Of a DNA stretch of 64,000 nucleotides, positions 1 to 12,100 are shown in pieces. The stretch is from Anthonomus grandis grandis (Eukaryota; Arthropoda; Insecta; Coleoptera; Curculionidae), in assembly GCF_022605725.1 (NCBI RefSeq), contig NC_065547.1:15479167-15543166 (forward strand), in the 5' to 3' direction. Numbering within the stretch: the stretch's first letter is position 1; every line of letters begins with the position of its first letter. The notes under the pieces were generated by a model, which made no database searches, was not told the origin of the DNA, and was given only the letters and a program-made list of their open reading frames with translations. Both the position numbers and the translations under genes were made by a program.

Positions 1-1140
1 CCTAAACAATTTTGCTAAAGAGTCGAAGTATCAATTTTGCTACCACAATAACCGGATCTAGTAAACCCAACGGGTCAAATATTTGGGCAGTTATAGACAA
101 AATTACATCAGCCTTCCCAATTAAATAATTAATATAATCTTGCGCGGCATTCCATAATATTCCAAACGTCTTATTTTGTTGGCTTGCACCAATTGGTATA
201 TTACTACATACTTCACTGTCATCTGCTTTTAATTAGTTCAGGCTTATTTGGAAGCCTTTTTCGCAGCTTAAACCCGGATGTATTGAGAATAAACCTATTA
301 TCTTGCTGTAACTGTAAAAGGCCAGTATGCGAGAATTCCCCGGCTAAAAGATCATCTAAATAAAAACAATTCATAATAACTTGACTTGCTTTAGGATATC
401 TATCTTTATATTCCAAAGAAGCTACAAGCTACAAGCATCGCACTGCTAAGAACGGTGACGCAGCACAACCATAAGTGATAGTGTTAAGCTCAAAACATTC
501 GAATTCAGCGCTTGGATCGCCAAGATTCATTCATAAAATTCTTTGATACTGACGTTGGCTAGGATCAATTAATACTTGTCAATACATCTTGGTGATGTCA
601 GCATTCATAACAAAAGGATAGACACAAAAGTTTAATAGATTTGAGAGCAGATCGTTCTAGATAGTAGGACCAATATATTATACCTCATTTAAAGGAAATC
701 CATTAACACCCTGTGCCGAAGCATCAAAAACAACCCTCACCTTAATTGTTAAATGACCTACCTTAATAATAGGATGGTGCGGCAAATCAAAGTATTTATT
801 TAAATCCCTTGTCTCCATGGAAAAATTATTAACTTTGGTTATATGCCCAAGATTCTTATATTCATCCAGAAAGGCTACATAATCTGCCTTTAAGACTTCA
901 TCTTTAAGTAAGCGCCTTTCCAAATAAATCAGTCTTTTATATGCCATCTATTTTGAAAGACCTATCTGATTCAAGTTTTCTTTGAAGGGATACTTGACAA
1001 TAAACCGACCATCAGAATCGCGAGCAAAAGTGATAGAGAAATAATCCTCACAATATTGTTTAGGTTTCGACAATACTCTAGTTTTTTCCTCGCATTCCTC
1101 TAATTCCTAGAATTTTGTTAAATTTTGTTCTTCTTGTTTA
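1..1140 (-). pseudogene. BEL/Pao pol, reverse transcriptase fragment
   Basis: Minus-strand pieces read as Pao-type reverse transcriptase. Residues from 947 to 678 contain VRVVFDASAQG and then a start on the next RT block; the piece at 416-219 contains the polymerase active-site block YLDDLLAG, in which the two Asp residues are kept. The pieces are in different frames and are separated by stops, so no active enzyme is encoded. The family's role is copying the element RNA into DNA. RNase H and integrase are not seen. Identification rests on motif match and order with the protease and gag pieces to the right. Confidence 0.78.
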
Positions 1141-1356
1141 AATCTTCTGTTCTAAAAAATCACAAGCCAATACTCTATTCTCAGAAATGTGAACCTAATG
1201 TGGATGAAAATTACCACAAACAATCCACCCCAATCTTGCTTCTGAAGTCCATGCCTGGACTATAAATCTGTTTTATAAGCAGAATTCAACAAAATACATT
1301 ATTACCCAGCAACAAGTCTATCTGACTTCGTATATTAAATGACTCATCAGCTAAAT

Positions 1357-1863
1357 TTAAATTTTCCGGAATTTTCCATTGAGAAATATTAAAAGAAACG
1401 GTGTAAACGATGGTAAATCTTGTGTAATCTTAGGTATAATTAAACAAGGAATAATCTCTTTGAAATCATTATAAAAATTAGATATAATAGTATCATTTGT
1501 TTCTGAACTGGAAATAGTTGACAGCGCCTGACCTAATCCTATAATTTCAAAATTAGCAGGTTGTCTCTCTAAACCGAGCTTATTAACCATACTTTCCGTT
1601 ATGAAATTACTTCAAGACCCCGGATCCAATAGTGCTCTCACAATAAAAACCTCTCCTTGAGAATCAAAAACTCGAATTCTCGCAGTAGCTAATAGTGACA
1701 ACGCTGCCTTGTCTCCTCGGGGAATCCCGCCGAACGAGGCTCTCAACGCAACGGCGTACTCGAAGACTGGCTCGTTCTCGGTATCACTCAAGTTTTGTGA
1801 ATTAACTGAAACATTGGGCCTACTACTGCTCGATGCAACCGGAGTTTCTGGGTTTAAGTGCAA
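1357..1863 (-). pseudogene. BEL/Pao aspartic protease region (broken)
   Basis: Minus-strand reading gives RALLDPGS near 1612-1640, the catalytic D-x-G-S motif of BEL/Pao retropepsins. An in-frame TGA follows at once, where related proteins usually carry Gln, and the frame then continues as SNFITESMVNKLGLE. A serine-rich linker precedes the motif. The protease would have matured the Gag-Pol polyprotein; here it is truncated by the stop. A 69-codon plus-strand ORF over the same bases is a shadow. Confidence 0.72.
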
Positions 1864-2900
1864 TGAAGAATTGTGTTTTTCTCCACAATGTCGACAAGAA
1901 CTAAATTTAGGACAATAAAATTATTAACTAAAGCAATTTATACACAGTATTAATTTATTTATTACTCCTAGCCTTTCTATTGAGAGTTTTAAAGGCAAAA
2001 CATTTATATATTGTGTGATTTTTCTTACAATAGTAACACGAAAATTTTTGCACTGTAGTTGCAGTATGACACTCTTAACAGGAAACTTACCCTCCTTTCG
2101 AGAAGATTGTAACTTTTCCAGTAACTCACATTTGGCCTTTAAAAATCTATTAACGTCTTGTAACTGTCGCCACTTACAGAAAAACTTTCCCATTCACGAC
2201 GTGTTACAGAGTCAAATCTACCAGCATAAAAACAATTAATGTGTCCCAATGCTCAACATTATGCCCAAGACTTTTTAGTGACCTTAAATTTTTATTAAAT
2301 AAATCGTAAATTTTGCGCAGTTCTACATGAGACTCTCTTATGACTCTGGGACAATCAAACAAATTATTTTTCCAACAATTCCGCTCATTTTCATACCGAT
2401 CAGCCAATATAGACCATGCATTGTAATAGTTGTCATTAGTGACTTCCAAATTCGCTACGGCTTGTAATGCTGACCTTCAAGAAAAGAATTTACTTTACGA
2501 CTTTAAATAAAAGAATTTTTCTACATCCGACAAATGCACATTATTATGGACAAAAGCTTGACAAAACCATCCCTAAACTCGAGCCATTTTTCATATGAAC
2601 CATTAAAAACTGTTAATTTAAGATCAGGCAGATTGATGATTTATGCGGAACAACATCTTGTATATTATTAGCAATATTATTGACTGACCCTACATAAACT
2701 GTCTTCTGTATCAAAACATTTAATAATCGACTTTAATTTGCAAATTATTAAAAAGTACTCATTCTCAAAATTTGTTCTTTTTGAAGATTCTTCCTTAAGG
2801 ACAAAATAAATCTTCATCTATAGCTTCTAATGTCATCTGACATTCAATGGCTGTCTGGACATCTCCAAATTGCGAAAAAAAGAGGTTCAACATTATCTAG
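1864..2900 (-). pseudogene. BEL/Pao gag with zinc knuckles (broken)
   Basis: Minus-strand reading shows a CCHC knuckle, CYYCKKNHTIYKC, near 2015-2055, and a second Cys/His cluster, CRHCGEKHNSSLH, near 1865-1900. Further upstream (2449-2204) is a capsid-like stretch with ENERNCWKNNLFDCP, typical of the gag region of BEL elements. Frames change several times. This is the nucleocapsid and capsid part of the element; no intact Gag can be made. Confidence 0.65.
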
Positions 2901-2949
2901 TCTAGTCTTAATTTGAATTTATTCTAACTCGGACAAATTATCTTAATCA

Positions 2950-3313
2950 ATCGTATCTAAAAATGACTTTGTCCTAGTCAAATAACGCTTAATATTTCCT
3001 CTGTTTACTTTTAATTACCAAAATCATGCATTAATTATCATGGAACGGACTTACTCCTTTTTTCAAATATTGCGGACTATTTTATTCTAGTGGGCTCATC
3101 AATTAGTTGTGTAAACTGTAGTTTTCTAATAGAGTTGTCGGCGAAATTTGCATATTTAACATATTAATGTCTTCTAAACAAATTATGGCTTCTATGGTAG
3201 AGTAGAGGATTAAATTTAACTGTAGAAGACATATAAAATAGATATAAAAGCTTGATTTTAAGAACTATAAGCTATAATAAAGTTGAACTATAACTATGAC
3301 AAAGTTGATCATA
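2950..3313. other. AT-rich stretch, possible remnant of a BEL 5' LTR
   Basis: No ORF. It lies directly upstream (minus strand) of the decayed BEL gag, where the leader and 5' LTR would be. Without a partner LTR in the window this cannot be shown. The stretch ends at the TA dinucleotide that flanks the mariner-type element. Confidence 0.3.
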
Positions 3314-5005
3314 TACAGATCGTGTTTTCGTTCGTTACTTATAGGAAACGGCATAGAGGCGAAATTTTGCAACGTCGCGCGTGTACGAGTGCCTGCGACA
3401 GAGCACCGCCCCGGCCGGCCCGAGCACGGGATTAGTAAGCAATAAACATTTGACTTTCGTGGGAGCTGCGTCGTTTGGCGACAAAATGTCCCAAAATATT
3501 ACGCGAAAATCCAGGCATTTTTAAAATATTTAGTCTAATGCGGGTTTTACAGACATGACAATGTGTAAAACCCGCATAGAATTGTAATCCTAAAATGTTT
3601 AATATGCTGTGGTTTGCATAATGAAAATTAAAACGTTATTCTAATAAAATATCAACTCTGATAAAAATATAATAAAAAATCAGAAATAAAACTTTAATAA
3701 ACAAACTTAACGACATATCATTTTTTAAATAAAAGGCTCAAATAAACCGCCTTCCTTCGCTAAACAAAAACTTAACCTATCGTAAAAGCTATTTCGCACC
3801 TCCAAAAGAGTTTCAGATAAAATGGAATTGGCACCTTCGACAATTTTATTTCGCAACTCCTCTAAATTTGTTGGGCTACTAAATTCATGCTTATGAATGG
3901 TCTGCTTAAGGTAACCCCACAGATAAAAGTCATTTGGAGACAAATCTGGAGATCTAGGAGGCCATTTAATATCGCCAGTCCCACTAATAAGGCGGTTAGG
4001 AAAAGTATTTGTATAAAAATTCTTCTACCCTAGCCGCGTTATGAGCAGGACGGCCATCTTGATGAAAATAAACCGATCCCAGGTCTACATCAGGTAGGAT
4101 TTGAATGGCACGAAAAACTTGGTTTTGCAGCAACTCAAGGTACTTTTGGGCGGTTAAAGTGCCATCAATAAAAAATGGCCCTATAACATTGTCGACCAAA
4201 ATACCTGCCCAGACATTCAATTTCTGAGGATACTGGGTATGAAACTGAAAACTTCTGTGCTCGTTTTCCTGAGACCAATAATGAACAATGGAAGGATTGT
4301 GTTTGCCATGTAATGGAAAAGAAGATTCATCAGAAAACAAAATATTTTTTAAAAAATATTCATTTTCATTTGCCTTTTCCATCATGGTTTCACAAAATTC
4401 CATTCTTCACCACTGGTCTTCAGGAAATATTTATTGAGTTTTTGAATACTTGAAACATTTGTACCCATATTTTTTCCAGATACGAGCAACAGTTTTATTG
4501 CTCATTCCCAGTTCCTCTCCAACAATTCTAGTGGACCATGTCGAATCAAGTTCTAGGGTACGGCAAACCATTTCTTCCCGCCGTTCTATATCCTGGACCA
4601 CTTCAACAGGTAGTTCTTGATGTTTTGTGTGGTATTTCTTACAATCTTGAAGACAAAAAGATATCTCAAAATTTGTAACCACATTTAAAACCGTTTTTGC
4701 ACAAGGAATCGGTCTATTCTCAAATGTCACTGAAAACAAATCTCTACATTGTACTGCCGAATTGCCTTCATAAAACCATTTAATTAGTTGAACTCTTTCG
4801 GAAGGGGTATAAACAGCCATAGTGAAAAAAACACAAAAATAACGCTCAAAAATTATTAATGCAAAGTGCAGTAACACAGCAAAGTGAGGTCTGCTGACTC
4901 CCGGTTCAAAAAATAAAAACGAAAAATTCCGCCACCTGCAAGCCGCAACCAAGCGGTGTTGCCATTATTTTGGGTAATACGTAGCTCACGATAACACGAT
5001 CTGTA
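3314..5005 (-). mobile_element. Tc1/mariner-type transposon, copy 1
   Basis: The element is bounded by TA on both sides. Its terminal inverted repeats begin CAGATCGTGTT(T/A)TCGT, 16 bp with one mismatch. A GC-rich subterminal block (about 3370-3435, containing GGCCGGCC) follows the left TIR and recurs at the same place in the other two copies. The transposase reads on the minus strand. At roughly 1.69 kb it is close to the full length implied by copy 2. Confidence 0.9.
3725..4820 (-). pseudogene. Tc1/mariner-family transposase with N-terminal HTH, copy 1 (broken)
   Basis: The frame opens with MAVYTPSERVQLIKWFYEGN, a DUF4817-like helix-turn-helix that would bind the TIRs. A second HTH (VGEELGMSNKTVARIWKKYG) follows, then the catalytic blocks ILFSDESSF (first Asp), FHQDGRPAHNA (second Asp) and DLSPNDFYLWG (third Asp). 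By count from copy 2 there are about 36 residues between the second and third Asp. Frames break near 4400 and 3980. The start was chosen at the ATG shared by all three copies. A longer in-frame start upstream is unlikely because it lies in the TIR-proximal region. Confidence 0.85.
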
Positions 5006-5399
5006 TATTAAATTCAAACAACATTATTTTTTTCGGTATAATTAAAACTCGCTGCCACACCACTCTCCCGACGATTTCTATTTTTACAAAAGAATTGATA
5101 ACCAGAAATTTACAAAAAAACAACAAGAAAAGCAGAATCATCTCCCTTAGAGAGTCAGGTTTCAGGCAGCAAAAAAATATCAAAATTATTTCTTATAATT
5201 AAATCACGCAATTTAGCAAATCCATTAAAAAGTGATCTTACATTTAAGTGACCCATTTTAAATTCATTGAGATTCATAAAGGTCTGTAAGATGTAAATTG
5301 AAATGGTTTTGTTTAACAAAGTTATGCAGGATTTTAAAAAAAAAGTAATATAATGCTTATAAGCAGCGAGTGAGGAATATAAACTCTTCAGTTAAGCAC
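5006..5399. other. AT-rich gap, no gene seen
   Basis: Between mariner copy 1 and the Helitron helicase end. One 65-codon hydrophobic minus-strand ORF (5183-4986) crosses the transposon boundary and is not credible. Nothing else is recognised. Confidence 0.4.
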
Positions 5400-7330
5400 C
5401 TTGTGATACATGAATTTTTTTTAACTGTCGGGCGCAAGTACAAACAACGCAGATGGTCTTCCGATCCATGAACGTACTACCTAAGATTAACCATGTGAAA
5501 AATATTGATTTTCCAGATTCAGACCACAAACTTTAAAGGATTGGCCTTGTGATTTGCTAATGGTCATGTCAAGGCAAGACAGATTGGAAATTGAGGTCCT
5601 TTAAACTCAAACGGCATATTAGTTGGCATCATCGGGATTTTTGGAATGAGAACTTACTTACTGTAGAATTAGAAAGTTACCTCACTTTCGAATTATTTTT
5701 TAAGTATCGTCGCGTAAATCGCATTGTTAATCAATTTACTTACTACTTTACTTAATACTACCAAATGCATACCGTTGAAAAGTTTTGGTGGGTTTATGTT
5801 TCGAAGCATGCTTATTACTACGGAGCCAACATTTACTTTTAAAATATGCGGTGGTAAGCCAGGCACATCCAAGGAGCTTACAAATTTAATTCGATAGTTG
5901 ATGGCTTCATCTTCATTTGTTATACTGTTAATTAATGGATTAGAATGAATGCATTGTTCTAATGATATCATTCTTAATTATGTAGTTTGGGCCAACTACA
6001 TTTTTATTCGTAGCAGCTAAAATTGCTCGCTCGCTTAACCATTAATTATTTCTATAGTTAATAATGATGTTAGGGAATACTTTGTTGATAAGTGCGTATT
6101 TCCATGAGGCAAAATTACAGAAATTCTGAGGAAATGAAATCAATCCGCTCAGTTTGTCAACAGGTACTCGACCATTACCGATAGTCAGCAATTACTCAGA
6201 GAAATCTTAAATAGATGTATCATTGCAACTCTGATGTTTGTTGTCACCTGAAGATTCTTTACATAGCGCCATAGATTAAATGATTTAAGACAAGCGTTTC
6301 TTTTATTGACAGCCGTTGATCTTAGAATTACTGGCTGTATTTGGCGCAATTCGCCAAACAGTAAAATTGTTGTGTCTCTAAAACATCTCGAGTCATTATG
6401 TACATGTTTCAATGTTCAGTTTAGTGCATCTAATGCTCGTTTATGCGCCATTATACATTTGTTCCAGATATTATATCAGCTGCTATTCCATCAGAACAAG
6501 TAACTGCAAGCGCAATATTGGATCTCGCATGAACCGTGGCTAAAACTAATGACATAAAAAATATTTTACCACTTTCACCAGGGGTATCAAGAAAAGATAA
6601 ACCACCATTTCCATCATCTCTTGTCTTCATTAATGTATCATAAACTTCTTTTTGTCGGGGATTCAACAGTGGTAAGTTCGTTTAAATTACTAAATCTGAT
6701 TCCTGGTGACCATATTCACGTTCCTGTTTTAATTCTCGATTAAATACGCCATTAATTTCACGACTTGGCGTCCCTAACCTGACGAATAAACTACTGGACG
6801 TAAGGTAACACATGTTTTCGATCAAGAGTAAAGCCCGAATATGTAGGTATCTCTTTATTCATCTCAAGATCGTGATTTATAGACCTCAAACGAAATTGAT
6901 GTAACATATGTTCTGACATATTATCCTTCCATTTAGGGCATAGGTTAGATGGTTCAATGGAAAGCATATCGAAAGGATGATAGCAAATAATGTGCGTATC
7001 TGACTTGGAGATGCAGAAATAATGGCTTTAATAATTGTCGTATCACAATAGGAATCGGTTTCTAGTAAATTCAGTTCTTCACATGCAGCACGATATTACT
7101 ACTCATTACTTCACATGCTTCACATGCAGCACGATTATACTGCCTTCCTTCCGTCGTTGAAAATTCTTCCATGAAGCATTCCAACTGTAATAACGTGGCA
7201 TCTCCGAGTAAAGCAAAGTTCGTGCAAACGGATCGCTTTGGCATATCGCAAAGAAACTGATCAATGTTATCGCTGGAGGTGTTTCAGCATGTTGAGCAAT
7301 AACCAACCAATGTAAAATGAATGTCATGTT
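5400..7330 (-). mobile_element. Decayed Helitron, Pif1-type helicase region
   Basis: Minus-strand pieces run in helicase order. They are an upstream Helitron block with ICQSDPFARTLLYSEMPRYY (7290-7180), a Walker A region NPRQKEVYDTL...FLDTPGESGK (6666-6540), a Walker B/Q region ILLFGELRQIQPVI (6400-6350), NACLKSFNLWRYVKNLQVTT (6310-6240), a C-terminal block PGLPPHILKVNVGSVVI (5865-5800), and KSQGQSFKVCGLNLEN (about 5570-5510). Walker A has GK-I in place of GKT, and Walker B has GEL in place of GDF, so the ATPase would be dead even without the frameshifts. The Rep endonuclease is not found. Confidence 0.82.
6185..6666 (-). pseudogene. Helitron Pif1-like helicase, motor core (broken)
   Basis: This is the best-preserved part of the helicase. 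It has the N-terminal NPRQKEVYDTL block, a degenerate P-loop (PGESGKIF), then after a frame change the motif II region LLFGELRQIQPVILRSTAVN and motif III. Family helicases unwind DNA during rolling-circle transposition. Key residues of Walker A (Thr) and Walker B (Asp) are replaced. Confidence 0.78.
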
Positions 7331-8329
7331 AAACTATGATATTGATACTCACCATTCAATGGGTTTATCATTTCGATATTAAAATAATATTTATCTTCTC
7401 CTTGCCAAAACATCAGCGGGTACTGTAACGTGTCGTATGAACGATGTGTTTCCGATATTTGATGCGGTTATCCAGTTACGGCTTTATCGAGAAAAATTCG
7501 ATCGTCTTAGTTGCGTCAATGCTAACATAAATTTGATAATTATATATTTTTGACAAAATTTATATTATCAAATTCTTTACTTAACCATTAACTAAATTTA
7601 CGTTTAGCTATAATTTAGCGTTTTGTTATTCTGTCAGATGCGTTTTTGTTACACCGCGTTTTATAGGGACTTCACGGAAACGCAGTTGAACGAGATAAAA
7701 ATTATCCTGTCCGTCTTCTGATTTTAAGCTACCTCAACCTCTCCACCAATTTTCACCCAATTGGTTCAGCTGTTCTTGAGTTGTAAATAGTGTAACTAAC
7801 ACGACTATCTTATATATATATAGGGTGTTAGTAAATAAGTGCGACAAACTTCAGGGGGTGATTCTGCATGGAAAAAAGGACAGTTTGCTACTTAGAACAT
7901 TGAAAGGCTATAGGTAGAACTATGGGCAGGTTTGTTTGCTTGCAACATCTCTGATGCAATGATGCCAAATACTTATATAGAAATGGCTAAAATCACTTTA
8001 TAATATCATAAAAATTATCAGTTGTTTCCGAAGGCACAAAGCAATGCTACTGCTCCCCTTTAATGAAATATCAAGCATTTTTTAAAATAAAATATGATAA
8101 GATACTCTATATCGAAGTCAACGTTAAATAAATGTGAATAAAGTATATTAGAGAAAACGGTAATGGCATCGCAACGCCGCTCAATCGCATTGTTGATGCC
8201 ACCGATACAAGCACTCTCTACCAGTGACGTCGTCAACAAATATTTACATGATAAATATTTATTAATTATTATAGAGTTTGGGTATAAGTTATATTACCTT
8301 TTATGTGTTTTTTTAAGGGACTTCATTAG
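7331..8329. other. Non-coding, repeat-like
   Basis: No credible ORF. 7720-7825 has the look of a TE flank, ending in a TATATATATA run. The segment starting near 7822, TATAGGGTGTTAGTAAATAAG, resembles a repeat terminus common in insect genomes, but I cannot assign it to a class. 8160-8230 is a short stretch richer in CpG. Confidence 0.35.
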
Positions 8330-8990
8330 AGGAAGGTCCTAATAAAAAGAATTTTTATGGAAATTAAATATTTTGTTAATATTATAGATTTCTTAATAAA
8401 TCATGTTTTAAGACGCAAATTTTTACCATTTTGTAAAATTCAATTAAAATACACACATTAAAATTCAAAACACATTAAAAGAATTAAGACAAATTAAAAT
8501 TTGATTTAATAATCAAATTTTGTGAATGAAAATCTTCCCAAATGAAAAAAAAATTTCTAAAAGAAAACATAAAATTTCCTTTTTATATTGGTTCAAATTT
8601 AAAACCTTTACTCTGGCTGGTACACAGTTATAGAACTCTACACATAAGGAGCCCCTTCTGGATCTCTCAAGTCGGCAAAAATCAGGTACAAGATTGGTGT
8701 TGTTCCTTGTAGGATAATTATGGATGTTTTTATGAGAATTATATAGGTTCAAATTTTGCTTGATGTGCAACAGAGACTGCATAATGTACACACAGGGTAG
8801 AGTAATTATTTTTAAAGATTTAAAAGAATTTTGACTTTCATCCCTATAGCCAAGGCCAGACATGATGGTATGCATTTTCTAAAAGCTTGTTGTCCAAAAG
8901 CTTGTTCCATATGGCAGAAATGACCCCATGATAGAATGGCATACGTTAAATGGAAATGAAAATTGCTGTCGTATAATAATGTACATAAAA
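8330..8990 (-). pseudogene. Jockey/CR1-like non-LTR retrotransposon, ORF2 C-terminal fragment
   Basis: On the minus strand, FHFHLTYAILSWG (about 8960-8920) is followed in a shifted frame by LGYRDESQNSFKSL (8850), ITLPCVYIMQSLLHIKQN (8805-8750), IHNYPTRNNTNL (8720) and a terminal FYNCVPARVK block. This is the conserved tail after the reverse transcriptase of Jockey-type elements. The fragment is 5'-truncated; the RT core is absent. Confidence 0.72.
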
Positions 8991-9671
8991 ATATAGTATT
9001 ACCAAAATTTAAAATGTGTCAATTTTTTAAATAATTATATATGAAATTATTACATTAAAAAAAAACTTACTTTTTGTACGGTGGTGATATTAATGTTATT
9101 AAATTATTATCTTTCTCCAAGCATGCCTCTACATCTCTAAGTCTAAAAACAAAAATGAAAAGAAAAAAATAAAAAAAGTGTATTATGATATTCCTATTGA
9201 TCAATAAAATGTATGTTATTATTAGGAATCTTTATATTATCATACATTTTAATGATTAATTGTATTTAATTAAACAAATATAACACAATAAAATACTATA
9301 TCACTTTTAACTAAAGAACTAATGATCATCACTTTTAAATAAGAACTGCCATACATGGCATAAAATTCTTATTTGTACTTAGAGAAAGAATTGAACAATA
9401 ATTTTTAAATGTGGTATATTGGTGTCTATTTTGAGTGTATTTTTATCTTTTCCTTAGCGAAGTTAGGGAATGTGTAGCAGTTGAACTAAAACGGCTTGGA
9501 TGAGAAATAGTAATTGTTGACCTAGACCCTACAGTTACTAGAGGACTATTAATCTGAAATGCAGTTATCGCTGATGATGAATGATCAGATCTGTAATTAT
9601 ATAAAATTTGGTGTATTAAGAATATTAATCGATTTTAATTTTCCATACCTATCTATATTAGCTTCACTGTT

Positions 9672-9706
9672 TTATAATATATATATATATATTATATACT
9701 GTTTTG
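9672..9706. repeat. AT microsatellite between two AAAACAGT copies
   Basis: On the minus strand AAAACAGT occurs on both sides of a (TA)n tract at the end of THAP exon C. It breaks the reading frame and makes the splice donor ambiguous. Confidence 0.6.
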
Positions 9707-10082
9707 GAAGCTAGAGAACTTTCCTGAATAGTGCTAGTGCTAATAGAAGCTTTCAGGGGTAAATCACTTGGTAAATTAACTGAATTATCGGCTGCTGTAT
9801 TTTGTAACCAGTGCATCAAAAATCCTAGTAAAAAAGCACTATTACACACATACCTAATTCAATAAGTATTAGGTATAAATAAAGCTTATAGAAGTAAAAC
9901 TAATACTTTTTGTGGCAAAGCTGTATGTTTTACAACACAGTCCAAGCAAGTTTTAAAAGGCTTGTTTTTTTAGCTTATATAATGTAGTAAATAAAAGCAT
10001 TCAAACCTTTATCAATAGTTCTAAGGTAAAATATTGTCATACTCTATAAATATACTAAAAAAAATATATTTAAAAAAAATAC

Positions 10083-10250
10083 CTTTGAGGCAGAGTTGAT
10101 TTTTTTAATAAAATCCTACTGATATAATCTCTCTCATATAAGAAATCACTTCAAAGGAAGTGATCTGAACAAACAAAGGTGTTCTGTTTAATCATGTTGA
10201 TTTCTAGTAATGAAATCCATTGTTCCCTTTGGGCATTGTCATTAGGCAAT
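10083..10250 (-). pseudogene. THAP exon B (C2CH zinc-finger half)
   Basis: Acceptor ttattatag at 10251 and donor AAAG|gtattt at 10082 bound a 168-bp exon. It reads LPNDNAQREQWISLLEIN, then VCSDHF and SDFLYERDYISR, ending near LKKSTLPQ. The invariant THAP Trp, the Cys-x2-His pair and the closing Leu...Pro motif are all present. An in-frame TGA lies between CSDHFL and SDFLY (about 10150). Confidence 0.72.
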
Positions 10251-10336
10251 CTATAATAAGTATTTGACTTTTAATCAAAAATAAAAAAAAAATTACAGTA
10301 CTAAATTAATATGTGGTGCCAATTACTAAATATGTA

Positions 10337-12041
10337 TACAGATCGTGTTATCGTGAGCTACGTATTACCCAAAATAATAGCAACAGCGCTTGGTTGCGGC
10401 TTGCATTGCAGGCGGCGGAATTTTTCGTTTTTATTTTTTGAACCAGGAGTCAGCAGACCTCACTTTGCTGTGTTACTGCACGTTGCATTAATAATTTTTG
10501 AGCGTTATTTTCGTGTTTTTTTCACTATGGCTGTTTATACCCCTTCCGAAAGAGTTCAACTAATTAAATGGTTTTATGGAGGCAATTCGGCAGTACAATG
10601 TAGAGATTTGTTTTCAGTGACATTTGAGAATAGACCGATTCCTTATGCAAAAACGGTTTTAAATGTGGTTACAAATTTTGAGACATCTTTTTGTCTTCAA
10701 GATTGTAAAAAATGCCACACAAAACGTCAAGAACCACCTGTTGAAGTGGTCCAGGATATAGAACGGCGGGAAGAAATGGTTTGCAGTACCCTAGAACTTG
10801 ATTCAACACGGTCCACTAGAAGTGTTGGAGAAACTAGGAATGAGCAATAAAACTGTTGCTCGTATCTGGAAAAAATATGGGTACAAATGTTTCAAGTATT
10901 CAAAAACTCAGACACAGGAAACAGCAGGACAGAACAGGAAACTGAAGACCAGGGGCGAAGAATAGAATTTTGTGAAACCATGATGGAAAAGGCAAATAAA
11001 AACGAATATTTTTTAAAAAATATTTTGTTTTCTGATGAATCTTCTTTTGCATTACATGGCAAACACAATCCTTTCATTGTTCGTTATTGGTCTCAGGAAA
11101 ACGAGCACAGAAATTTTCAGTTTCGTACCCAGTATCCTCAGAAATTGAATGTTTGGGCAGGTATTTTTGGCGACAATGTTATAGGGCCATTTTTTATTGA
11201 TGGCATTTTAAACGCCCAAAAGTACCTTGAGTTGCTGCAAAACCAAGTTCTTCCTGCCATTCAAATCCTACCTGATGTAGACCTGAGATCGGTTTATTTT
11301 CAGCAAGATGGCTGTCCTGCTCACAACGCGGCTAGGGTAAAAGAATTTTTAACAAATACTTTACTTTACTAACCGCCTTATTAGTGGGACTGGCGATATT
11401 AAATGGCCTCCTAGATCTCCAGATTTGTCTCCAAATGACTTTTATCTGTGGGGTTACCTTAAGCAGACCACTTACAAGCATGAATTTAGTAGGCCAACAA
11501 ATTTAGAGGAGTTGCGAAATAAAATTGTCGAAGGTGCCAATTCCATTTTACCTGAAACTCTTTTGGACGTACGAAATAGCTTTTACGATAGGTTAAGTTT
11601 TTGTTTAGCAAAGAAGGCGGTTTATTTGAGCCTTATATTTAAAAAATGATATGTTGTTAAGTTTGTTTATTAGAGTTTTATTCCTGATTTTGTATTATAT
11701 TTTTATCAGAATTGATATTTTATTTTTAATTAGAATAACGCTTTAATTTTCATTATGCAAAACACAGCATATTAAACATATTAAGATTACAATTCTATGA
11801 GGGTTTTACACATTGTCATGTCTGTAAAACCCGCATTAGAATAAATGTTTTAAAAATCCCTGGATATTTTGGGACATTTTGTCGCCAAACGACGCAGTTC
11901 CCACGAAAGTCAGATGTTTACTAATCCCGTCCTCGGGCCGGCCGGGGCGGTGCTCTGTCGCAGGCACTCGTACACGCGCGACGTTGCAAATATCGCCTCT
12001 ATGCGGTTTCCTATAAGTAACAAACGAAATCACGATCTGTA
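10337..12041 (+). mobile_element. Tc1/mariner-type transposon, copy 2
   Basis: TA on both sides, TIR starting CAGATCGTGTTATCGT on the left and a slightly diverged copy on the right (CAGATCGTGATTTCGT). The same GC-rich subterminal block lies at 11930-11985. This is the longest and least broken transposase of the three copies. It is inserted in the intron between THAP exons A and B. Confidence 0.92.
10527..11649 (+). pseudogene. Tc1/mariner-family transposase, copy 2 (broken)
   Basis: Starts MAVYTPSERVQLIKWFYGGN. The HTH regions are followed by ILFSDESSFALHGKHNP, FQQDGCPAHNAARVKEFL, and WPPRSPDLSPNDFYLWG, which supply three Asp residues (about 36 residues between the second and third). Frameshifts occur near 10840, where VGE-TRNEQ replaces VGEELGMSN, and near 11360. 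A short insert sits at about 10905-10945. The protein would be about 370 residues if intact. It is near-identical to copies 1 and 3 in the shared parts. Confidence 0.85.
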
Positions 12042-12100
12042 TAAAATATATATATAATAATATACCTATATATGATATATATAATAATATATATATGATT
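12042..12100. repeat. AT microsatellite
   Basis: Imperfect TATATAA/TATATGA repeats directly beside the right TA of mariner copy 2. Confidence 0.7.

Larger units (their letters stand above)
1..2950 (-). mobile_element. Decayed BEL/Pao LTR retrotransposon
   Basis: On the minus strand, gag zinc knuckles, an aspartic protease motif and a BEL/Pao-type reverse transcriptase follow in order from about 2900 down to 1, the usual gag-protease-RT order. Many stops and frameshifts break every domain. The 3' part of pol (RNase H, integrase) lies beyond the left edge or is lost. No LTR pair can be seen inside the window. The mariner-type element at 3314 sits just upstream of this element's 5' end. Confidence 0.8.

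Noticed and set aside
1709..1918. Plus-strand ORF over the BEL protease region
   Set aside because: Shadow of the minus-strand protease and linker, which carry the recognisable motifs.
4986..5183. Hydrophobic 65-codon ORF
   Set aside because: It crosses the TIR of mariner copy 1 into flanking AT-rich DNA.
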